DNA of 64,000 nt from Fulvimarina endophytica. Lineage in GTDB: Bacteria; Pseudomonadota; Alphaproteobacteria; Rhizobiales; Rhizobiaceae. Both the position numbers and the translations under genes were made by a program. The stretch spans positions 434,001-498,000 of the forward strand of contig NZ_QURL01000005.1 of NCBI RefSeq assembly GCF_003403015.1. The letters run 5' to 3'. Positions within the stretch are counted from its first letter, which is position 1, and each line of letters opens with the position of its first letter. This document shows positions 39,165 through 49,313 of this stretch, one piece after another. Below the pieces are notes generated by a model. The model was given only the letters and a program-made list of their open reading frames with translations. It did no database searches and was not told the origin of the DNA.

Positions 39165-39956
39165 ATGGAAAAGGCCGCCGCCACCATCCGCACGCGCACC
39201 GATCTCGCCCCGAGGATCGCCCTCGTCCTCGGCTCCGGGCTCGGCGGCCTTACGGACCTGATCGAGGATGCGGTCACCATTTCTTATGGCGATCTCGACG
39301 GCTTTCCCGCCTCCACCGTCTCCGGCCATCAGGGCGCGCTCGTCATCGGATCGCTGGCCGGCGTTCCGGTCGTCGTCATGGCCGGACGCTCCCATTACTA
39401 CGAGCATGGCCGGGCGGACGTGATGCGTGCGCCACTGGAAGCGCTGAAGGCGATCGGCATCGAGACGCTGATCCTCACCAATTCGGCCGGAAGCCTTCTT
39501 GCCGAGGTCCAGCCGGGTTCGGTCATGATGATCGAGGACCATCTCAATCTGTCGGGGGCCAATCCGCTGATCGGCGAGCCGACCGATCGCCGTTTCACCG
39601 GCATGACGACGGCCTATGACGAGACGATCCGGCAGACCGCCCGGGCAGTCGCCGAAGAGCGGGGACTCGCACTCCATGCGGGGGTCTATGCCTGGTTCTC
39701 CGGCCCGAGCTTCGAGACGCCCGCAGAGATCCGGATGGCGAAGATCCTCGGAGCGGACGCGGTCGGCATGTCGACGGTGCCCGAAGTGATTCTCGCGCGA
39801 TTTCTCGGCCTGCGGGTCGCCGCCTTTTCGGTCGTCACCAATATGGGGGCCGGCATCACCGGCCAGGAACTCAGCCACGAGGAGACGAAGGAGATGGCGC
39901 CGAAGGGCGGTGCGATCCTCTCCGATCTCCTCGTCGCGCTGGTGCCGCGCCTCTGA
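39165..39956 (+). CDS. Purine-nucleoside phosphorylase
   Basis: Cleaves purine (deoxy)nucleosides with phosphate to base and (deoxy)ribose-1-phosphate. It has about 263 residues and is of the trimeric PNP/MTAP type. Motifs are ALVLGSGLGGL near residue 20, the phosphate-binding SHYYEHG near residue 73, TNSAGSL near residue 104, FSGPSFETPAEIRM with the active-site Glu near residue 178, and GMSTVPEVILA near residue 200. AAGGAG precedes ATG 39165; ATG 39144 is an alternative. It directly follows the nucleoside importer, so imported purine nucleosides are the likely substrates. Confidence 0.92.
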   Translation: MEKAAATIRTRTDLAPRIALVLGSGLGGLTDLIEDAVTISYGDLDGFPASTVSGHQGALVIGSLAGVPVVVMAGRSHYYEHGRADVMRAPLEALKAIGIETLILTNSAGSLLAEVQPGSVMMIEDHLNLSGANPLIGEPTDRRFTGMTTAYDETIRQTARAVAEERGLALHAGVYAWFSGPSFETPAEIRMAKILGADAVGMSTVPEVILARFLGLRVAAFSVVTNMGAGITGQELSHEETKEMAPKGGAILSDLLVALVPRL

Positions 39957-39977
39957 TACCGCGCTGAAGGGTCTTCG

Positions 39978-40721
39978 ATGTCGTCCAGCCACCTCGCTCT
40001 CTCTTGCCTCGATCTCACCAATCTGGAGAACGACTGCACCGAGTCCGACATCGCCGCTCTCTGCGCACGAGCCGTGACACCTCATGGGCCCGTCGCGGCC
40101 GTCTGCATCTGGCCGCGCTTCGTTGCGCAGGCCGCCGATGCGCTGGGCGGCAGGCCTGTCCGCATCGCGACGGTCGCGAACTTTCCCGGCGGAGACCAAA
40201 GCGTGGAGACGACGGTCGCCGAGACGCAGGATTCGATCCGCGCCGGGGCCGACGAGATCGACCTGGTCATTCCCTATCGGCGTCTTCGTGCCGATACGGG
40301 CATGGTCGCGGCCTATGTGTCGGAGATCCGTCAGGCCGCGCACGGGGTCACGTTGAAGACCATCCTCGAAACCGGCGAACTCGAGGACGAGGATCAGATC
40401 AGGCTGGCGAGCGAGGTGTGTCTCGCGGCCGGCGCCGACTTCCTGAAGACCTCCACGGGCAAGGTCGCCGTCAACGCGACACCGGAGGCCGCTGAGGTCA
40501 TGCTGGAGACGATCCGCGCCCATGGCGGGCGGGCCGGCTTCAAGGCGGCCGGCGGCATCCGCACGCCCGAGGCCGCGCGGTCCTATCTGGATCTCGCCGA
40601 CACCATCATGGGGCCGGGATGGGCGGGACCGAAGACCTTCCGCTTCGGCGCCTCCGGCCTTCTGGACACGCTCACCGCCGACATCGAGGGTCGCGCGGCC
40701 GCAAGCGGATCGGGCTATTGA
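39978..40721 (+). CDS. deoC: Deoxyribose-phosphate aldolase
   Basis: Splits 2-deoxyribose-5-phosphate into glyceraldehyde-3-phosphate and acetaldehyde. It has 247 residues. The Schiff-base Lys is in DFLKTSTGK near residues 153-161. The active-site Asp lies in EIDLVIPYRRL near residue 94. The second Lys lies in FKAAGGIRT near residue 187. The E. coli-type IPYR sequence places it in the longer DeoC group. Located between PNP and thymidine phosphorylase; a phosphopentomutase (deoB) needed to link them is not in the window. Confidence 0.94.
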   Translation: MSSSHLALSCLDLTNLENDCTESDIAALCARAVTPHGPVAAVCIWPRFVAQAADALGGRPVRIATVANFPGGDQSVETTVAETQDSIRAGADEIDLVIPYRRLRADTGMVAAYVSEIRQAAHGVTLKTILETGELEDEDQIRLASEVCLAAGADFLKTSTGKVAVNATPEAAEVMLETIRAHGGRAGFKAAGGIRTPEAARSYLDLADTIMGPGWAGPKTFRFGASGLLDTLTADIEGRAAASGSGY

Positions 40722-40737
40722 TCGCGGTGTTATCATC

Positions 40738-42078
40738 GTGACGTCGAGCGTCCTGCCGCAGGAGACGATCCGCAGGATCCGGGATGGTGAACCCGTCTCC
40801 CAAAACGAGATCGCAGGCTTTGCGAACGGCCTCGCCTCGGGCGCCATCGGCGATGCCCAGGCCGGGGCCTTCGCGATGGCCGTCTTCCTGCGCGGCCTTG
40901 AAACCTCTTCGACCGTCGCACTCACCGAAGCCATGCGCGACAGCGGCACGGTGCTGCGATGGCCGAACGACGGGCGCCCGGTTCTCGACAAGCATTCCAC
41001 GGGCGGGATCGGCGACGCGGTCTCGCTCGTTCTCGCCCCGATCCTCGCGGCCTGCGGTGCGCGCGTTCCGATGATCTCCGGGCGCGGGCTCGGTCATACC
41101 GGCGGCACCCTCGACAAGCTCGACGCGATCCCCGGCTATCGCAGCGCGCCGGACCTCGACCATCTGAAGCGGGTCGTCGACGAGACCGGGCTCGCCATCG
41201 TCGCGGCGACCGCCGATCTCGCTCCGGCCGACCGGCGCCTCTATGCGATCCGCGACGTAACGGCGACCGTCGACAGCCTGCCGCTGATCACCGCCTCCAT
41301 CCTGTCGAAAAAGCTCGCGGCCGGCACGGATGCGCTGATCCTCGACGTGAAGCTCGGCAGCGGCGCCTTCATGACGACGCGGCAGGCGGCGACCGAGCTC
41401 GCCGAGGCGCTCGTATCCGTCGCGAACGGCGCGGGACTGAGAGCGGCCGCTCTCCTCAGCGACATGAACGAGCCGCTGGCCCCTGCCGCCGGCAATGCGG
41501 TCGAAGTCCAGGCGGCGATCGACGTTCTCACGGGCGAGGACGCAGCACCGCGCCTGCGGACCCTGACCCTCGGACTCGCCGCCGCCCTCCTCCAGCTTGC
41601 GCAGATCGTGCCCGACCGGGAAACGGGGCTCCTTCAGGCCGAACGGGCCCTCGTGAGCGGAGCGGCGGCCGAACGCTTCGCCCGCATGGTCCATGCCCTC
41701 GGGGGGCCCGCCGATAGTCTGGAAAGAGCGGGTCGCTATCTTCCGCAGGCCAGGATCCGGCGTCCGGTCTTTGCTGCGCGGGACGGCACCGTGAGCGCGA
41801 TCGATGGCCGCGCCATCGGCCTTGTCGTCATCGGGCTCGGCGGCGGACGGCGCCAGCCACAGGACGCGATCGATCATGCGGTGGGGTTCACCCATCTTCG
41901 CGGCATCGGGGAGACCGTGGACGAGAATGCGCCGATCGGCATCGTCCACGCCCGGACCGAGGCGGATGCCGAAGCTGCGGCGCGGGCCCTCCAGGCCGCC
42001 TACCGGATCGGCGCGCGGGTAGAGCGAGGCCCGCTCGTCCTCGGACGTCTCGACCCTCTCGGACACTGGTCGGATTAG
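40738..42078 (+). CDS. deoA: Thymidine phosphorylase
   Basis: Phosphorolysis of thymidine to thymine and deoxyribose-1-phosphate. It has 446 residues. The signature SGRGLGHTGGTLDKLDAIPG lies at about residues 113-132, with phosphate-binding VLDKHSTGGIGD near residue 82 and KLAAGTDALILDVKLGSGAF near residue 192. The only plausible in-frame start is GTG 40738, 16 bases after deoC, with no strong ribosome-binding site, suggesting coupling to deoC. The C-terminal domain is full length. It is the last gene of the salvage operon. Confidence 0.92.
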   Translation: MTSSVLPQETIRRIRDGEPVSQNEIAGFANGLASGAIGDAQAGAFAMAVFLRGLETSSTVALTEAMRDSGTVLRWPNDGRPVLDKHSTGGIGDAVSLVLAPILAACGARVPMISGRGLGHTGGTLDKLDAIPGYRSAPDLDHLKRVVDETGLAIVAATADLAPADRRLYAIRDVTATVDSLPLITASILSKKLAAGTDALILDVKLGSGAFMTTRQAATELAEALVSVANGAGLRAAALLSDMNEPLAPAAGNAVEVQAAIDVLTGEDAAPRLRTLTLGLAAALLQLAQIVPDRETGLLQAERALVSGAAAERFARMVHALGGPADSLERAGRYLPQARIRRPVFAARDGTVSAIDGRAIGLVVIGLGGGRRQPQDAIDHAVGFTHLRGIGETVDENAPIGIVHARTEADAEAAARALQAAYRIGARVERGPLVLGRLDPLGHWSD

Positions 42079-42239
42079 ACCCAAGTCGTTCCGATCCCGA
42101 CCGAAATGGACGATCCGAACCGACCGCACTCGCGTTCCGATCCACCTGACGAGACAGACCGGTCCATGCTTGTTATAGCAGGCCCGACCGGGGCGTTCGC
42201 GCCCGACCCATGACGACAGAACAGGAAAGAGACATCGCG

Positions 42240-43184
42240 ATGGCCAGCACGCTCGACCAGTTGAGGGAGATGACCACGGTGGTCGCAGACACCGGCGATT
42301 TCGAGGCCATCAAGGCTCTGAAGCCGATCGACTGCACCACCAATCCGAGCATTCTCCTGAAGGTGATCCAGTCACCGGCATCGGAAGATTTCGTCGCCAA
42401 GGCGATCGAGAAGGGCAAGGCCGGCAAGATGTCGCCGCTCGACATCGCCGATGCCCTGACCATCGGCGTCGGTACGGAACTGACCAAGCTCGTTCCGGGC
42501 CGCGTGTCCACCGAAGTCGATGCCGATCTCTCCTTCGACAAGGAGCGTTCGCTGGGCAAGGCGCGCGCCATCGTGAAGGCCTACGAGGACCAGGGCGTCT
42601 CGCGCGACCGGATCCTCATCAAGCTCGCCTCCACCTGGGAGGGCATTCGCGCGGCGGAGGTTCTCGAGGGCGAAGGCATCCAGTGCAATCTCACCCTGCT
42701 CTTCTGCCTGGAACAGGCCGTCGCGTGCGCCGATGCCGGCGTCTTCCTCATCTCGCCCTTCGTCGGCCGCATCACCGACTGGTACGCCAAGCGCGAGGGC
42801 AAGACCTTCGAGGCGCATGAGGATCCGGGCGTCCTTTCGGTCAAGCGCATCTACGACTATTACAAGTCGAACGGTGTCGACACGATCGTGATGGGCGCCT
42901 CGTTCCGCAATACCGGGCAGATCAAGGCGCTCGCCGGCTGCGACCGGCTGACCATCTCGCCGAACCTGCTCCAGGAACTCGATCAGGAACAAGGCGACCT
43001 CGCCCGGCAGCTCTCCCCGGATACGGCGAAGTCCATGGACAAGCTGCCGATGGACGAAAGCGCCTTCCGTTACGGCCTCAACGCCGATCCCATGGCGACC
43101 GAGAAGCTCGCCGAAGGTATCCGCAACTTCGATGCCGACCACAAGGTGCTTCTGAAGCTGATCTCCGACAAACTCGCGGCCTGA
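42240..43184 (+). CDS. tal: Transaldolase
   Basis: Pentose-phosphate enzyme moving a dihydroxyacetone unit between sugar phosphates. It has 314 residues, the TalA/TalB size. The Schiff-base Lys is in [15 protein letters not shown] near residues 127-141. [15 protein letters not shown] near residues 28-42, [16 protein letters not shown] and [12 protein letters not shown] are conserved. The start at 42240 ([17 protein letters not shown]) matches the family N-terminus; an ATG ten codons earlier is possible. It has its own 3' terminator and is 161 bases from deoA, so it is probably a separate unit that processes the same pentose phosphates. Confidence 0.94.
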   Translation: MASTLDQLREMTTVVADTGDFEAIKALKPIDCTTNPSILLKVIQSPASEDFVAKAIEKGKAGKMSPLDIADALTIGVGTELTKLVPGRVSTEVDADLSFDKERSLGKARAIVKAYEDQGVSRDRILIKLASTWEGIRAAEVLEGEGIQCNLTLLFCLEQAVACADAGVFLISPFVGRITDWYAKREGKTFEAHEDPGVLSVKRIYDYYKSNGVDTIVMGASFRNTGQIKALAGCDRLTISPNLLQELDQEQGDLARQLSPDTAKSMDKLPMDESAFRYGLNADPMATEKLAEGIRNFDADHKVLLKLISDKLAA

Positions 43185-43235
43185 CTTATCGCCCCCCTTC
43201 CTGTTCGCGCGGGAGGAAACCGGGTCTTCAAGAAT

Positions 43236-43274
43236 GACGAAAGCCGGGCTGTGCAAGCCCGGCTTTCGTCGTTT
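43236..43274 (+). terminator. Terminator of tal (bidirectional)
   Basis: A perfect 15-bp stem (43236-43250 with 43256-43270) and a 5-base loop, followed by a short GTTT on the plus strand. It lies between convergent tal and the aminotransferase gene, whose stop is 34 bases away. The symmetric stem could serve both directions. Confidence 0.8.
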
Positions 43275-43304
43275 CGAGATGCGGTAAGATGCCCGCGTGA
43301 CGTC

Positions 43305-44756
<1,452 letters not shown>

Positions 44757-44767
44757 CGGTTTGCCCC

Positions 44768-45781
44768 CTATTCGGCCGGTTGCATGAGCGGGAACGGTTC
44801 GCCGGACTTGCCGGAGAGCTTCGCGCGATATTCGTTGTAGGCGGCGATCAGCATGTCCTCGTCGCGATATTGCGGAACCCAGCCCAGCTGCTCGCGTCCC
44901 TTGGTGACATCGAGGACGCAGTTCTCGTCGGCGATGAGATACTGTTCGGGATCCATCAGCGGCCGGTTCATCCAGTCGAGCGTGTCGAGCGTGCGCTTGA
45001 CCGCCCAGCCGGGTGTCGGCAGCAGGATCGACTTCGATCCGGCATGGCGGATGAGGTCGCCGAGAAGCTTCCTCACCGGCGGCGGGTTGAGCGAGCCGAG
45101 ATTGTAGGCCTCGTTCGGAACGCCGGCCTTCCAGGCAAGGCGCGCGGCCTCCGCGCAGTCGAAGACCGAGATGAACTGGTAGGGGTTCCGGCCGGAGCCG
45201 ATCATCGGAACGGGAAGATTGCGGTCGATCAGCTTGAACAGCTTTTCGAGGATGCCGAGCCGGCCCGGACCGATGATGAGGCGCGGCCGGAAGAGCGAGA
45301 TGTCCATGCCGCGCTCGCGCCAGTCATGGGCGAGATATTCGGTGTCGAGCTTGGACTGGCCGTATTCGCCGAGCGGGGCGACGGGATGCTCCTCCGTCAT
45401 CGGATAGGTGACGGTATGGCCGTAGATCATGTCGGTGGTGAAGTGGACGAGCTTGGAGGCGCCCGCCTTGTCCATGCCCTCGATGATGTTCTTCGTGCCG
45501 TCGTAGTTCACCGGATAGAAGAATTCGTGACGCTTGGCGCGCACCTGGAGGGGCGAGAGCATCTTGGCCGACAGGTTGTAGACCATGTCGTTAGACTTGA
45601 GGCCGAGCCGTTCGATCGCCGCCGGATCCGTCACGTCGCAGTGGACGTGGCGCACGCCGGAATAATGGGCGAAATCCCCCTTGGCGATATCGGCGACGAC
45701 GACCTCCTCTCCATCCGAATGCAGCTTGCGGGCAAGATGGCGACCGACGAAGCCGTCGCCTCCGAACAGGATATGTCTCAT
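44768..45781 (-). CDS. NAD-dependent epimerase/dehydratase (extended SDR)
   Basis: A 337-residue extended short-chain dehydrogenase of the sugar-nucleotide epimerase type. The Rossmann motif is ILFGGDGFVGRHLA at residues 4-17. The catalytic Tyr-x3-Lys is in GEYGQSKLDTEY near residues 142-153, with the upstream Thr in HFTTDMIYG. PRLIIGPGRLG and NPYQFISVFDCAEA are typical of the substrate half. ATG 45781 overlaps the SMR-gene stop as ATGA, and the aminotransferase starts 11 bases after its end. In DprE1-type pathways a short-chain dehydrogenase (DprE2) reduces the keto intermediate; this protein is larger and could act there or at another carbon. Confidence 0.86.
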   Translation of the reverse strand: MRHILFGGDGFVGRHLARKLHSDGEEVVVADIAKGDFAHYSGVRHVHCDVTDPAAIERLGLKSNDMVYNLSAKMLSPLQVRAKRHEFFYPVNYDGTKNIIEGMDKAGASKLVHFTTDMIYGHTVTYPMTEEHPVAPLGEYGQSKLDTEYLAHDWRERGMDISLFRPRLIIGPGRLGILEKLFKLIDRNLPVPMIGSGRNPYQFISVFDCAEAARLAWKAGVPNEAYNLGSLNPPPVRKLLGDLIRHAGSKSILLPTPGWAVKRTLDTLDWMNRPLMDPEQYLIADENCVLDVTKGREQLGWVPQYRDEDMLIAAYNEYRAKLSGKSGEPFPLMQPAE

Positions 45782-46218
45782 TTGGAAACCTCGTGGGCAG
45801 CGTTCTGGGAGATCTCGACGGCGCGCTCGGCCTCCTCGCTGACGGCGGAACCGCCCTGGGCGATGAAATACGTGCCGACGCAGATGAGCGCGATACCGCC
45901 CACACGATATGCGTTCAGGTCCTCGTGGAAGACGAAATACGCAAAGACCGCGACGGCGACATAGGCGAGCGAGAGGAAGGGATAGGCGTAGGACAGCTCG
46001 ACCTTCGACAGGACGTAGAGGTGCGAGGCCATGGAGATGACGAAGGTGCACAGCCCCAGGAAGACGAAGGGACTGAAGACGATCGACAAGAGCTTGAAGA
46101 CCGGATTGACGCCGACGAAGCTGAGGCTGCCGAGCTGCATCATGCCGTATTTGAGCATGACCTGCGCCGCCGCGTTCGTGAAGACGGTGAAGAGGATGAA
46201 GGGAATGTATTTCGACAT
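45778..46218 (-). CDS. SMR/EamA-type small multidrug-resistance-like transporter
   Basis: About 146 residues with four hydrophobic spans (about residues 3-22, 38-62, 68-88 and 95-115) and a charged C-terminal tail. The layout resembles SMR proteins and the ArnE/ArnF pair that flips undecaprenyl-phosphate-aminoarabinose. Features are TNAAAQVMLKYGM near residue 10 and SYAYPFLSLAYVAVAVFAYF near residue 74. The start chosen is ATG 46218 (MSKYIPF); an ATG 15 codons earlier is possible. Its place between the oxidase and epimerase suggests a flippase for the lipid-linked sugar made by the block. Confidence 0.8.
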   Translation of the reverse strand: MSKYIPFILFTVFTNAAAQVMLKYGMMQLGSLSFVGVNPVFKLLSIVFSPFVFLGLCTFVISMASHLYVLSKVELSYAYPFLSLAYVAVAVFAYFVFHEDLNAYRVGGIALICVGTYFIAQGGSAVSEEAERAVEISQNAAHEVSK

Positions 46219-46377
46219 CACGCTGCAAGGCTCCGTTCCGACTGGTTTCCAGTCCTCGGTCATTGTCTAGACGCTTCGCCCAACTTAACGGTTAAGACGC
46301 GCGGCTCGCTGCCACAGCCTCTCGACGATCGCTCGTGACGGTAAAGAGACGGTTTGCGTCCTCACGGGGCGGTGCCT

Positions 46378-47706
46378 TCAGGCGGCGGAGGGCACGGCGC
46401 CTGCGAGGACCGTGCGGGACCAGAAATCGGACAGGATCGAGGGGTCGCGCAGGCGTTCCAGCTCGCCATGGCGCGGGAAGCTCGCGGCGAAGGTCGCAGG
46501 CGACATGCGGTGCTGCTTGTAGGGATTGACGGCGCCGCCGGCATCGATGGTGATCCGGTCGAGTTCGGCGAGGAGCGCCAAGGTCTTCGGCCCGCGATCG
46601 GGAAAGTCGAGGGTCAGTGTGAAGCCCGGCCTCGGGAAGGAGGTGAGACCGGGGCTTTCGATCGCGCCGAACCGCTTCAGGACCGTCAGGAACGACCCCT
46701 GACCGAAGTCCTGGGCGCATGCCATCAGCGCGCGCACGCCGGCCCGGGCGCCCGTCTCGGGCAGCACGCTCTGATGCTGGCACAGACCGCGCGGTCCGTA
46801 GAGACGGTTCCAGCCCCCCACCCTGTCGAGCGGAAAGAAGAAGCTGTCGAAGGGCACGCTTCGCGAATGGGTGCCGGGCTTCGCCTTGCGATAATAGACC
46901 TCGTTGAAGATCTTCAGCGACGGGCCCATCAGTGGGCTCACAGGCGGCGTCAGCGGAACGCTGGCGACCGGAGGGCGGCTCGCACCGTCGCGCGGCCCCT
47001 CGGCCCGGTGATCGCCGCAGATGAGGTGGCCGCGTCCGAACGAGGATCCGGTGGCAAGGGAATCGATCCAGGCGACGGCGTATTCGTGGCGCCTGTCCGC
47101 ATCCTCGGCGAGGTCGAAATAGTCGTCGAGCCCGCCGAAACGCGTGACCGTCTCCTCGATCGCGGTCGAGCCGATCGGCATCAGCCGCAGCGTCGCACGC
47201 TCGATCAGCCCGGTCAGCCCCATTCCCGAGATGGTGGCGGCGAAGAGATCGGCGTTCTCGTCACGCGAGCAGGTGAGCCGGCCGCGATCGGAGCGCAAGA
47301 GGACGAGGCTTTCCACATGGCAGCCGAAACTGCCCCTGCGATGGTGGTTCTTGCCATGAATGTCGTTCGCGATCGCTCCGCCTACGGTCACGAACTGGGT
47401 GCCGGGAAGCACCGGCGGAAACCAGCCCCGGGGAGCGGAAAAGGCGATGAGGCGGGACAGGAAAAGGCCGGCCTCGACCGTTACCAGCCCCGTTTCGGCA
47501 TCGAAGGAGAGGACCGCGTCGCGCTGCCGTCCCTCGATCATGGCCCCGTTCGACAGGAGACAGGTATCCCCATAAGAGCGGCCGTTTCCATAGGGCAGGC
47601 ACGGAGCGCCGCCTTCGAGAAAGGCTTCGGCGCTGATCGCAACCGACCCCGTCGCGCTCGCGCCGCCCCAGGACGAGAAGCGCGGATCCGTCGAGGCGCT
47701 AGACAT
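46378..47706 (-). CDS. DprE1-like FAD-binding oxidoreductase
   Basis: A 442-residue FAD enzyme of the VAO/PCMH and ALO group, closest in motif to DprE1, which oxidises the 2'-hydroxyl of decaprenylphosphoryl-ribose. PYGNGRSYGD near residue 38 is the FAD pyrophosphate loop. The stretch VGGAIANDIHGKNHHRRGSFG near residues 108-128 is almost diagnostic of DprE1, including its HGKNHH sequence. The C-terminal cap contains YKQHRMSP. A TTG at 47718 is an alternative start; ATG 47706 overlaps the UbiA-HAD stop by eight bases. The partner gene encodes the likely donor of its lipid-linked substrate. Confidence 0.9.
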   Translation of the reverse strand: MSSASTDPRFSSWGGASATGSVAISAEAFLEGGAPCLPYGNGRSYGDTCLLSNGAMIEGRQRDAVLSFDAETGLVTVEAGLFLSRLIAFSAPRGWFPPVLPGTQFVTVGGAIANDIHGKNHHRRGSFGCHVESLVLLRSDRGRLTCSRDENADLFAATISGMGLTGLIERATLRLMPIGSTAIEETVTRFGGLDDYFDLAEDADRRHEYAVAWIDSLATGSSFGRGHLICGDHRAEGPRDGASRPPVASVPLTPPVSPLMGPSLKIFNEVYYRKAKPGTHSRSVPFDSFFFPLDRVGGWNRLYGPRGLCQHQSVLPETGARAGVRALMACAQDFGQGSFLTVLKRFGAIESPGLTSFPRPGFTLTLDFPDRGPKTLALLAELDRITIDAGGAVNPYKQHRMSPATFAASFPRHGELERLRDPSILSDFWSRTVLAGAVPSAA

Positions 47707-49135
47707 AGGCGGCCGCAAGGAACATGACGCCGCCGATGCCGATCATCAGCTGCGAGCGCCAGTCGCGCAGGATGAAGACGACCGGATCCTCGTGCATCTG
47801 GTTGCGTCGCGCCAGAATCCACATGCGCACGATGATGTAGAGGAGCAGCGGGCAGAGCGGCCAGACGAGCCAGGGCGACTCGTAGTGCCGCGCGACCTCG
47901 GGGCTGTTGATGTAGAGGGCGAGAACCAGGATCGCCGCAAAGCCCGATGACATTCCCGCCTGACTGATCGTCTCGACATCGGCATCCACATAGCCCCGTC
48001 CCGTCGAGGCCCGGTCCGCCCCGGTGCCGAAATCCACGAGTTCCGTATAGCGCTTCACGAGGGCGAGCGAGAGGAAGAAGAAGATCGAGAAGGACAGGAG
48101 CCAGAACGAGGTTCCGGCGCCCGTCGCCTCGGCGCCCGCGATGATCCGGGTCGTGTAGAGGAAGGCGAGCGTCATCACGTCGATCAGCAGCATCCGCTTC
48201 AGCGCGAAGGAATAGGCGGTCGTCGCGACCAGATAGCCGGCGAGGACGACGGCATAGGCCATCGGCAGCAGGAGCGCGCAGAGGACCGAGACGAGGAGGA
48301 GCCCCGCCGCCATTCCGAGGCCCGTCGGGATCGACAACAGGCCGCTCGCAAAGGGCCGGTTGCGCTTGGTGCGATGGCGTCGGTCCGCCTGAAGGTCGAG
48401 AAGGTCGTTGACGATGTAGACCGCGGATGCGGCGGCCGAGAAACTGACGAAGGCGAGGATCGCGGCCTCGGCCATTTCGAGATTGAAGAATTCGTGGGCG
48501 AGGACGATGGGGACGAAGATCAGGAGGTTCTTCATCCACTGATGCGGTCGCATGGCCTTGATGGCCATTTTCAGCCGTCCGGCCTCGTGCCCGATCAACG
48601 TCGAGCCGGTCCGCTTCTGCCAGCGGCTCGCCGCCCGGTCCGGAGCGACGACGGTCGCTTCGGCGGCGCTTTCCAGAAGACAGAGGTCTTCATGGGAATT
48701 GCCGAAATAATCGTAACCCTCGCGCCCCGCCTCGGCCTCGATACGCGAAAGTTTGCGCTCGGCGGTGAGGTTGATGCGTTCGTCGGAGGCCATGACGTCG
48801 TCGAAGATGCCGAGATGATCGGCGACTGCGCGCGCTAGGCGCTCGTTGGCGCCGGTCGCGAGCACGATGCGGCGGCCCTCGGCTTTCAGGCGGGCGAGTT
48901 CGTCGAGAACCGACTGACGATAGGGAAGCGAGTGCGCCTCGAAGGCGACGTGTCGGGCTAGTTCCGCCTTCAGGACCGCCTTGCCGCGAGCGATCCAGCC
49001 GGGAAGCCTGACGAGGAGAAGAGGATTCTGACGGGCGGTCAGAAACAGGCTTTCCCAGAGGAGATCGCTATGGATCAGCGTCCCGTCGAGATCGACGTAA
49101 ACGGTCCGCTCGGTATTGGGTACTCTTGCATCCAC
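47699..49135 (-). CDS. HAD phosphatase-UbiA fusion, decaprenyl-phosphate phosphoribosyltransferase-like
   Basis: A 478-residue fusion. Residues about 10-190 form a HAD hydrolase: VDLDGTLIHSD with the nucleophilic Asp, LATGANERLA, and a Lys/Asp-containing motif 3/4 region (YFGNSHEDL). Residues about 195-478 are a UbiA prenyltransferase with the DPPR-synthase-like RPHQWMKNLLIFVP and the Asp-rich NDLLDLQADRRHR motif. About nine spans follow. DPPR synthase attaches phosphoribose to polyprenyl phosphate; the product needs dephosphorylation, which the fused HAD could do. The start is GTG 49135 with GGAGG eight bases upstream. First gene of the block. Confidence 0.88.
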   Translation of the reverse strand: MDARVPNTERTVYVDLDGTLIHSDLLWESLFLTARQNPLLLVRLPGWIARGKAVLKAELARHVAFEAHSLPYRQSVLDELARLKAEGRRIVLATGANERLARAVADHLGIFDDVMASDERINLTAERKLSRIEAEAGREGYDYFGNSHEDLCLLESAAEATVVAPDRAASRWQKRTGSTLIGHEAGRLKMAIKAMRPHQWMKNLLIFVPIVLAHEFFNLEMAEAAILAFVSFSAAASAVYIVNDLLDLQADRRHRTKRNRPFASGLLSIPTGLGMAAGLLLVSVLCALLLPMAYAVVLAGYLVATTAYSFALKRMLLIDVMTLAFLYTTRIIAGAEATGAGTSFWLLSFSIFFFLSLALVKRYTELVDFGTGADRASTGRGYVDADVETISQAGMSSGFAAILVLALYINSPEVARHYESPWLVWPLCPLLLYIIVRMWILARRNQMHEDPVVFILRDWRSQLMIGIGGVMFLAAAYV

Positions 49136-49246
49136 GACCCTGGCCTCCGTCTCGGCGCAATGCCGGTTCGATGGCCTGTCTTACGATGTATGGGTTTTGA
49201 AAGGTTTACCACGGGGCACGAGGCGCCGTTTCCCGGCGGCTCGGTT

Positions 49247-49286
49247 AACGAAACGCGACCGCTGCGGGATGTCCCGAAGCGGCCGC
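49247..49286 (-). terminator. Terminator of ferredoxin-NADP reductase gene
   Basis: A long two-part stem (49255-49268 with 49273-49286), with one G-U pair and a symmetric one-base mismatch, closed by a 4-base loop. On the minus strand it is followed by GTTTCGTT. It lies 28 bases after the fpr stop and separates fpr from the UbiA-HAD operon. Confidence 0.68.
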
Positions 49287-49313
49287 CAACCGGTGCGTGT
49301 CACCCAGACGGGC

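Noticed and set aside
39147..41000. Minus-strand frame of about 617 codons crossing PNP and deoC
   Set aside because: It spans several well-identified plus-strand genes and shows no domain.
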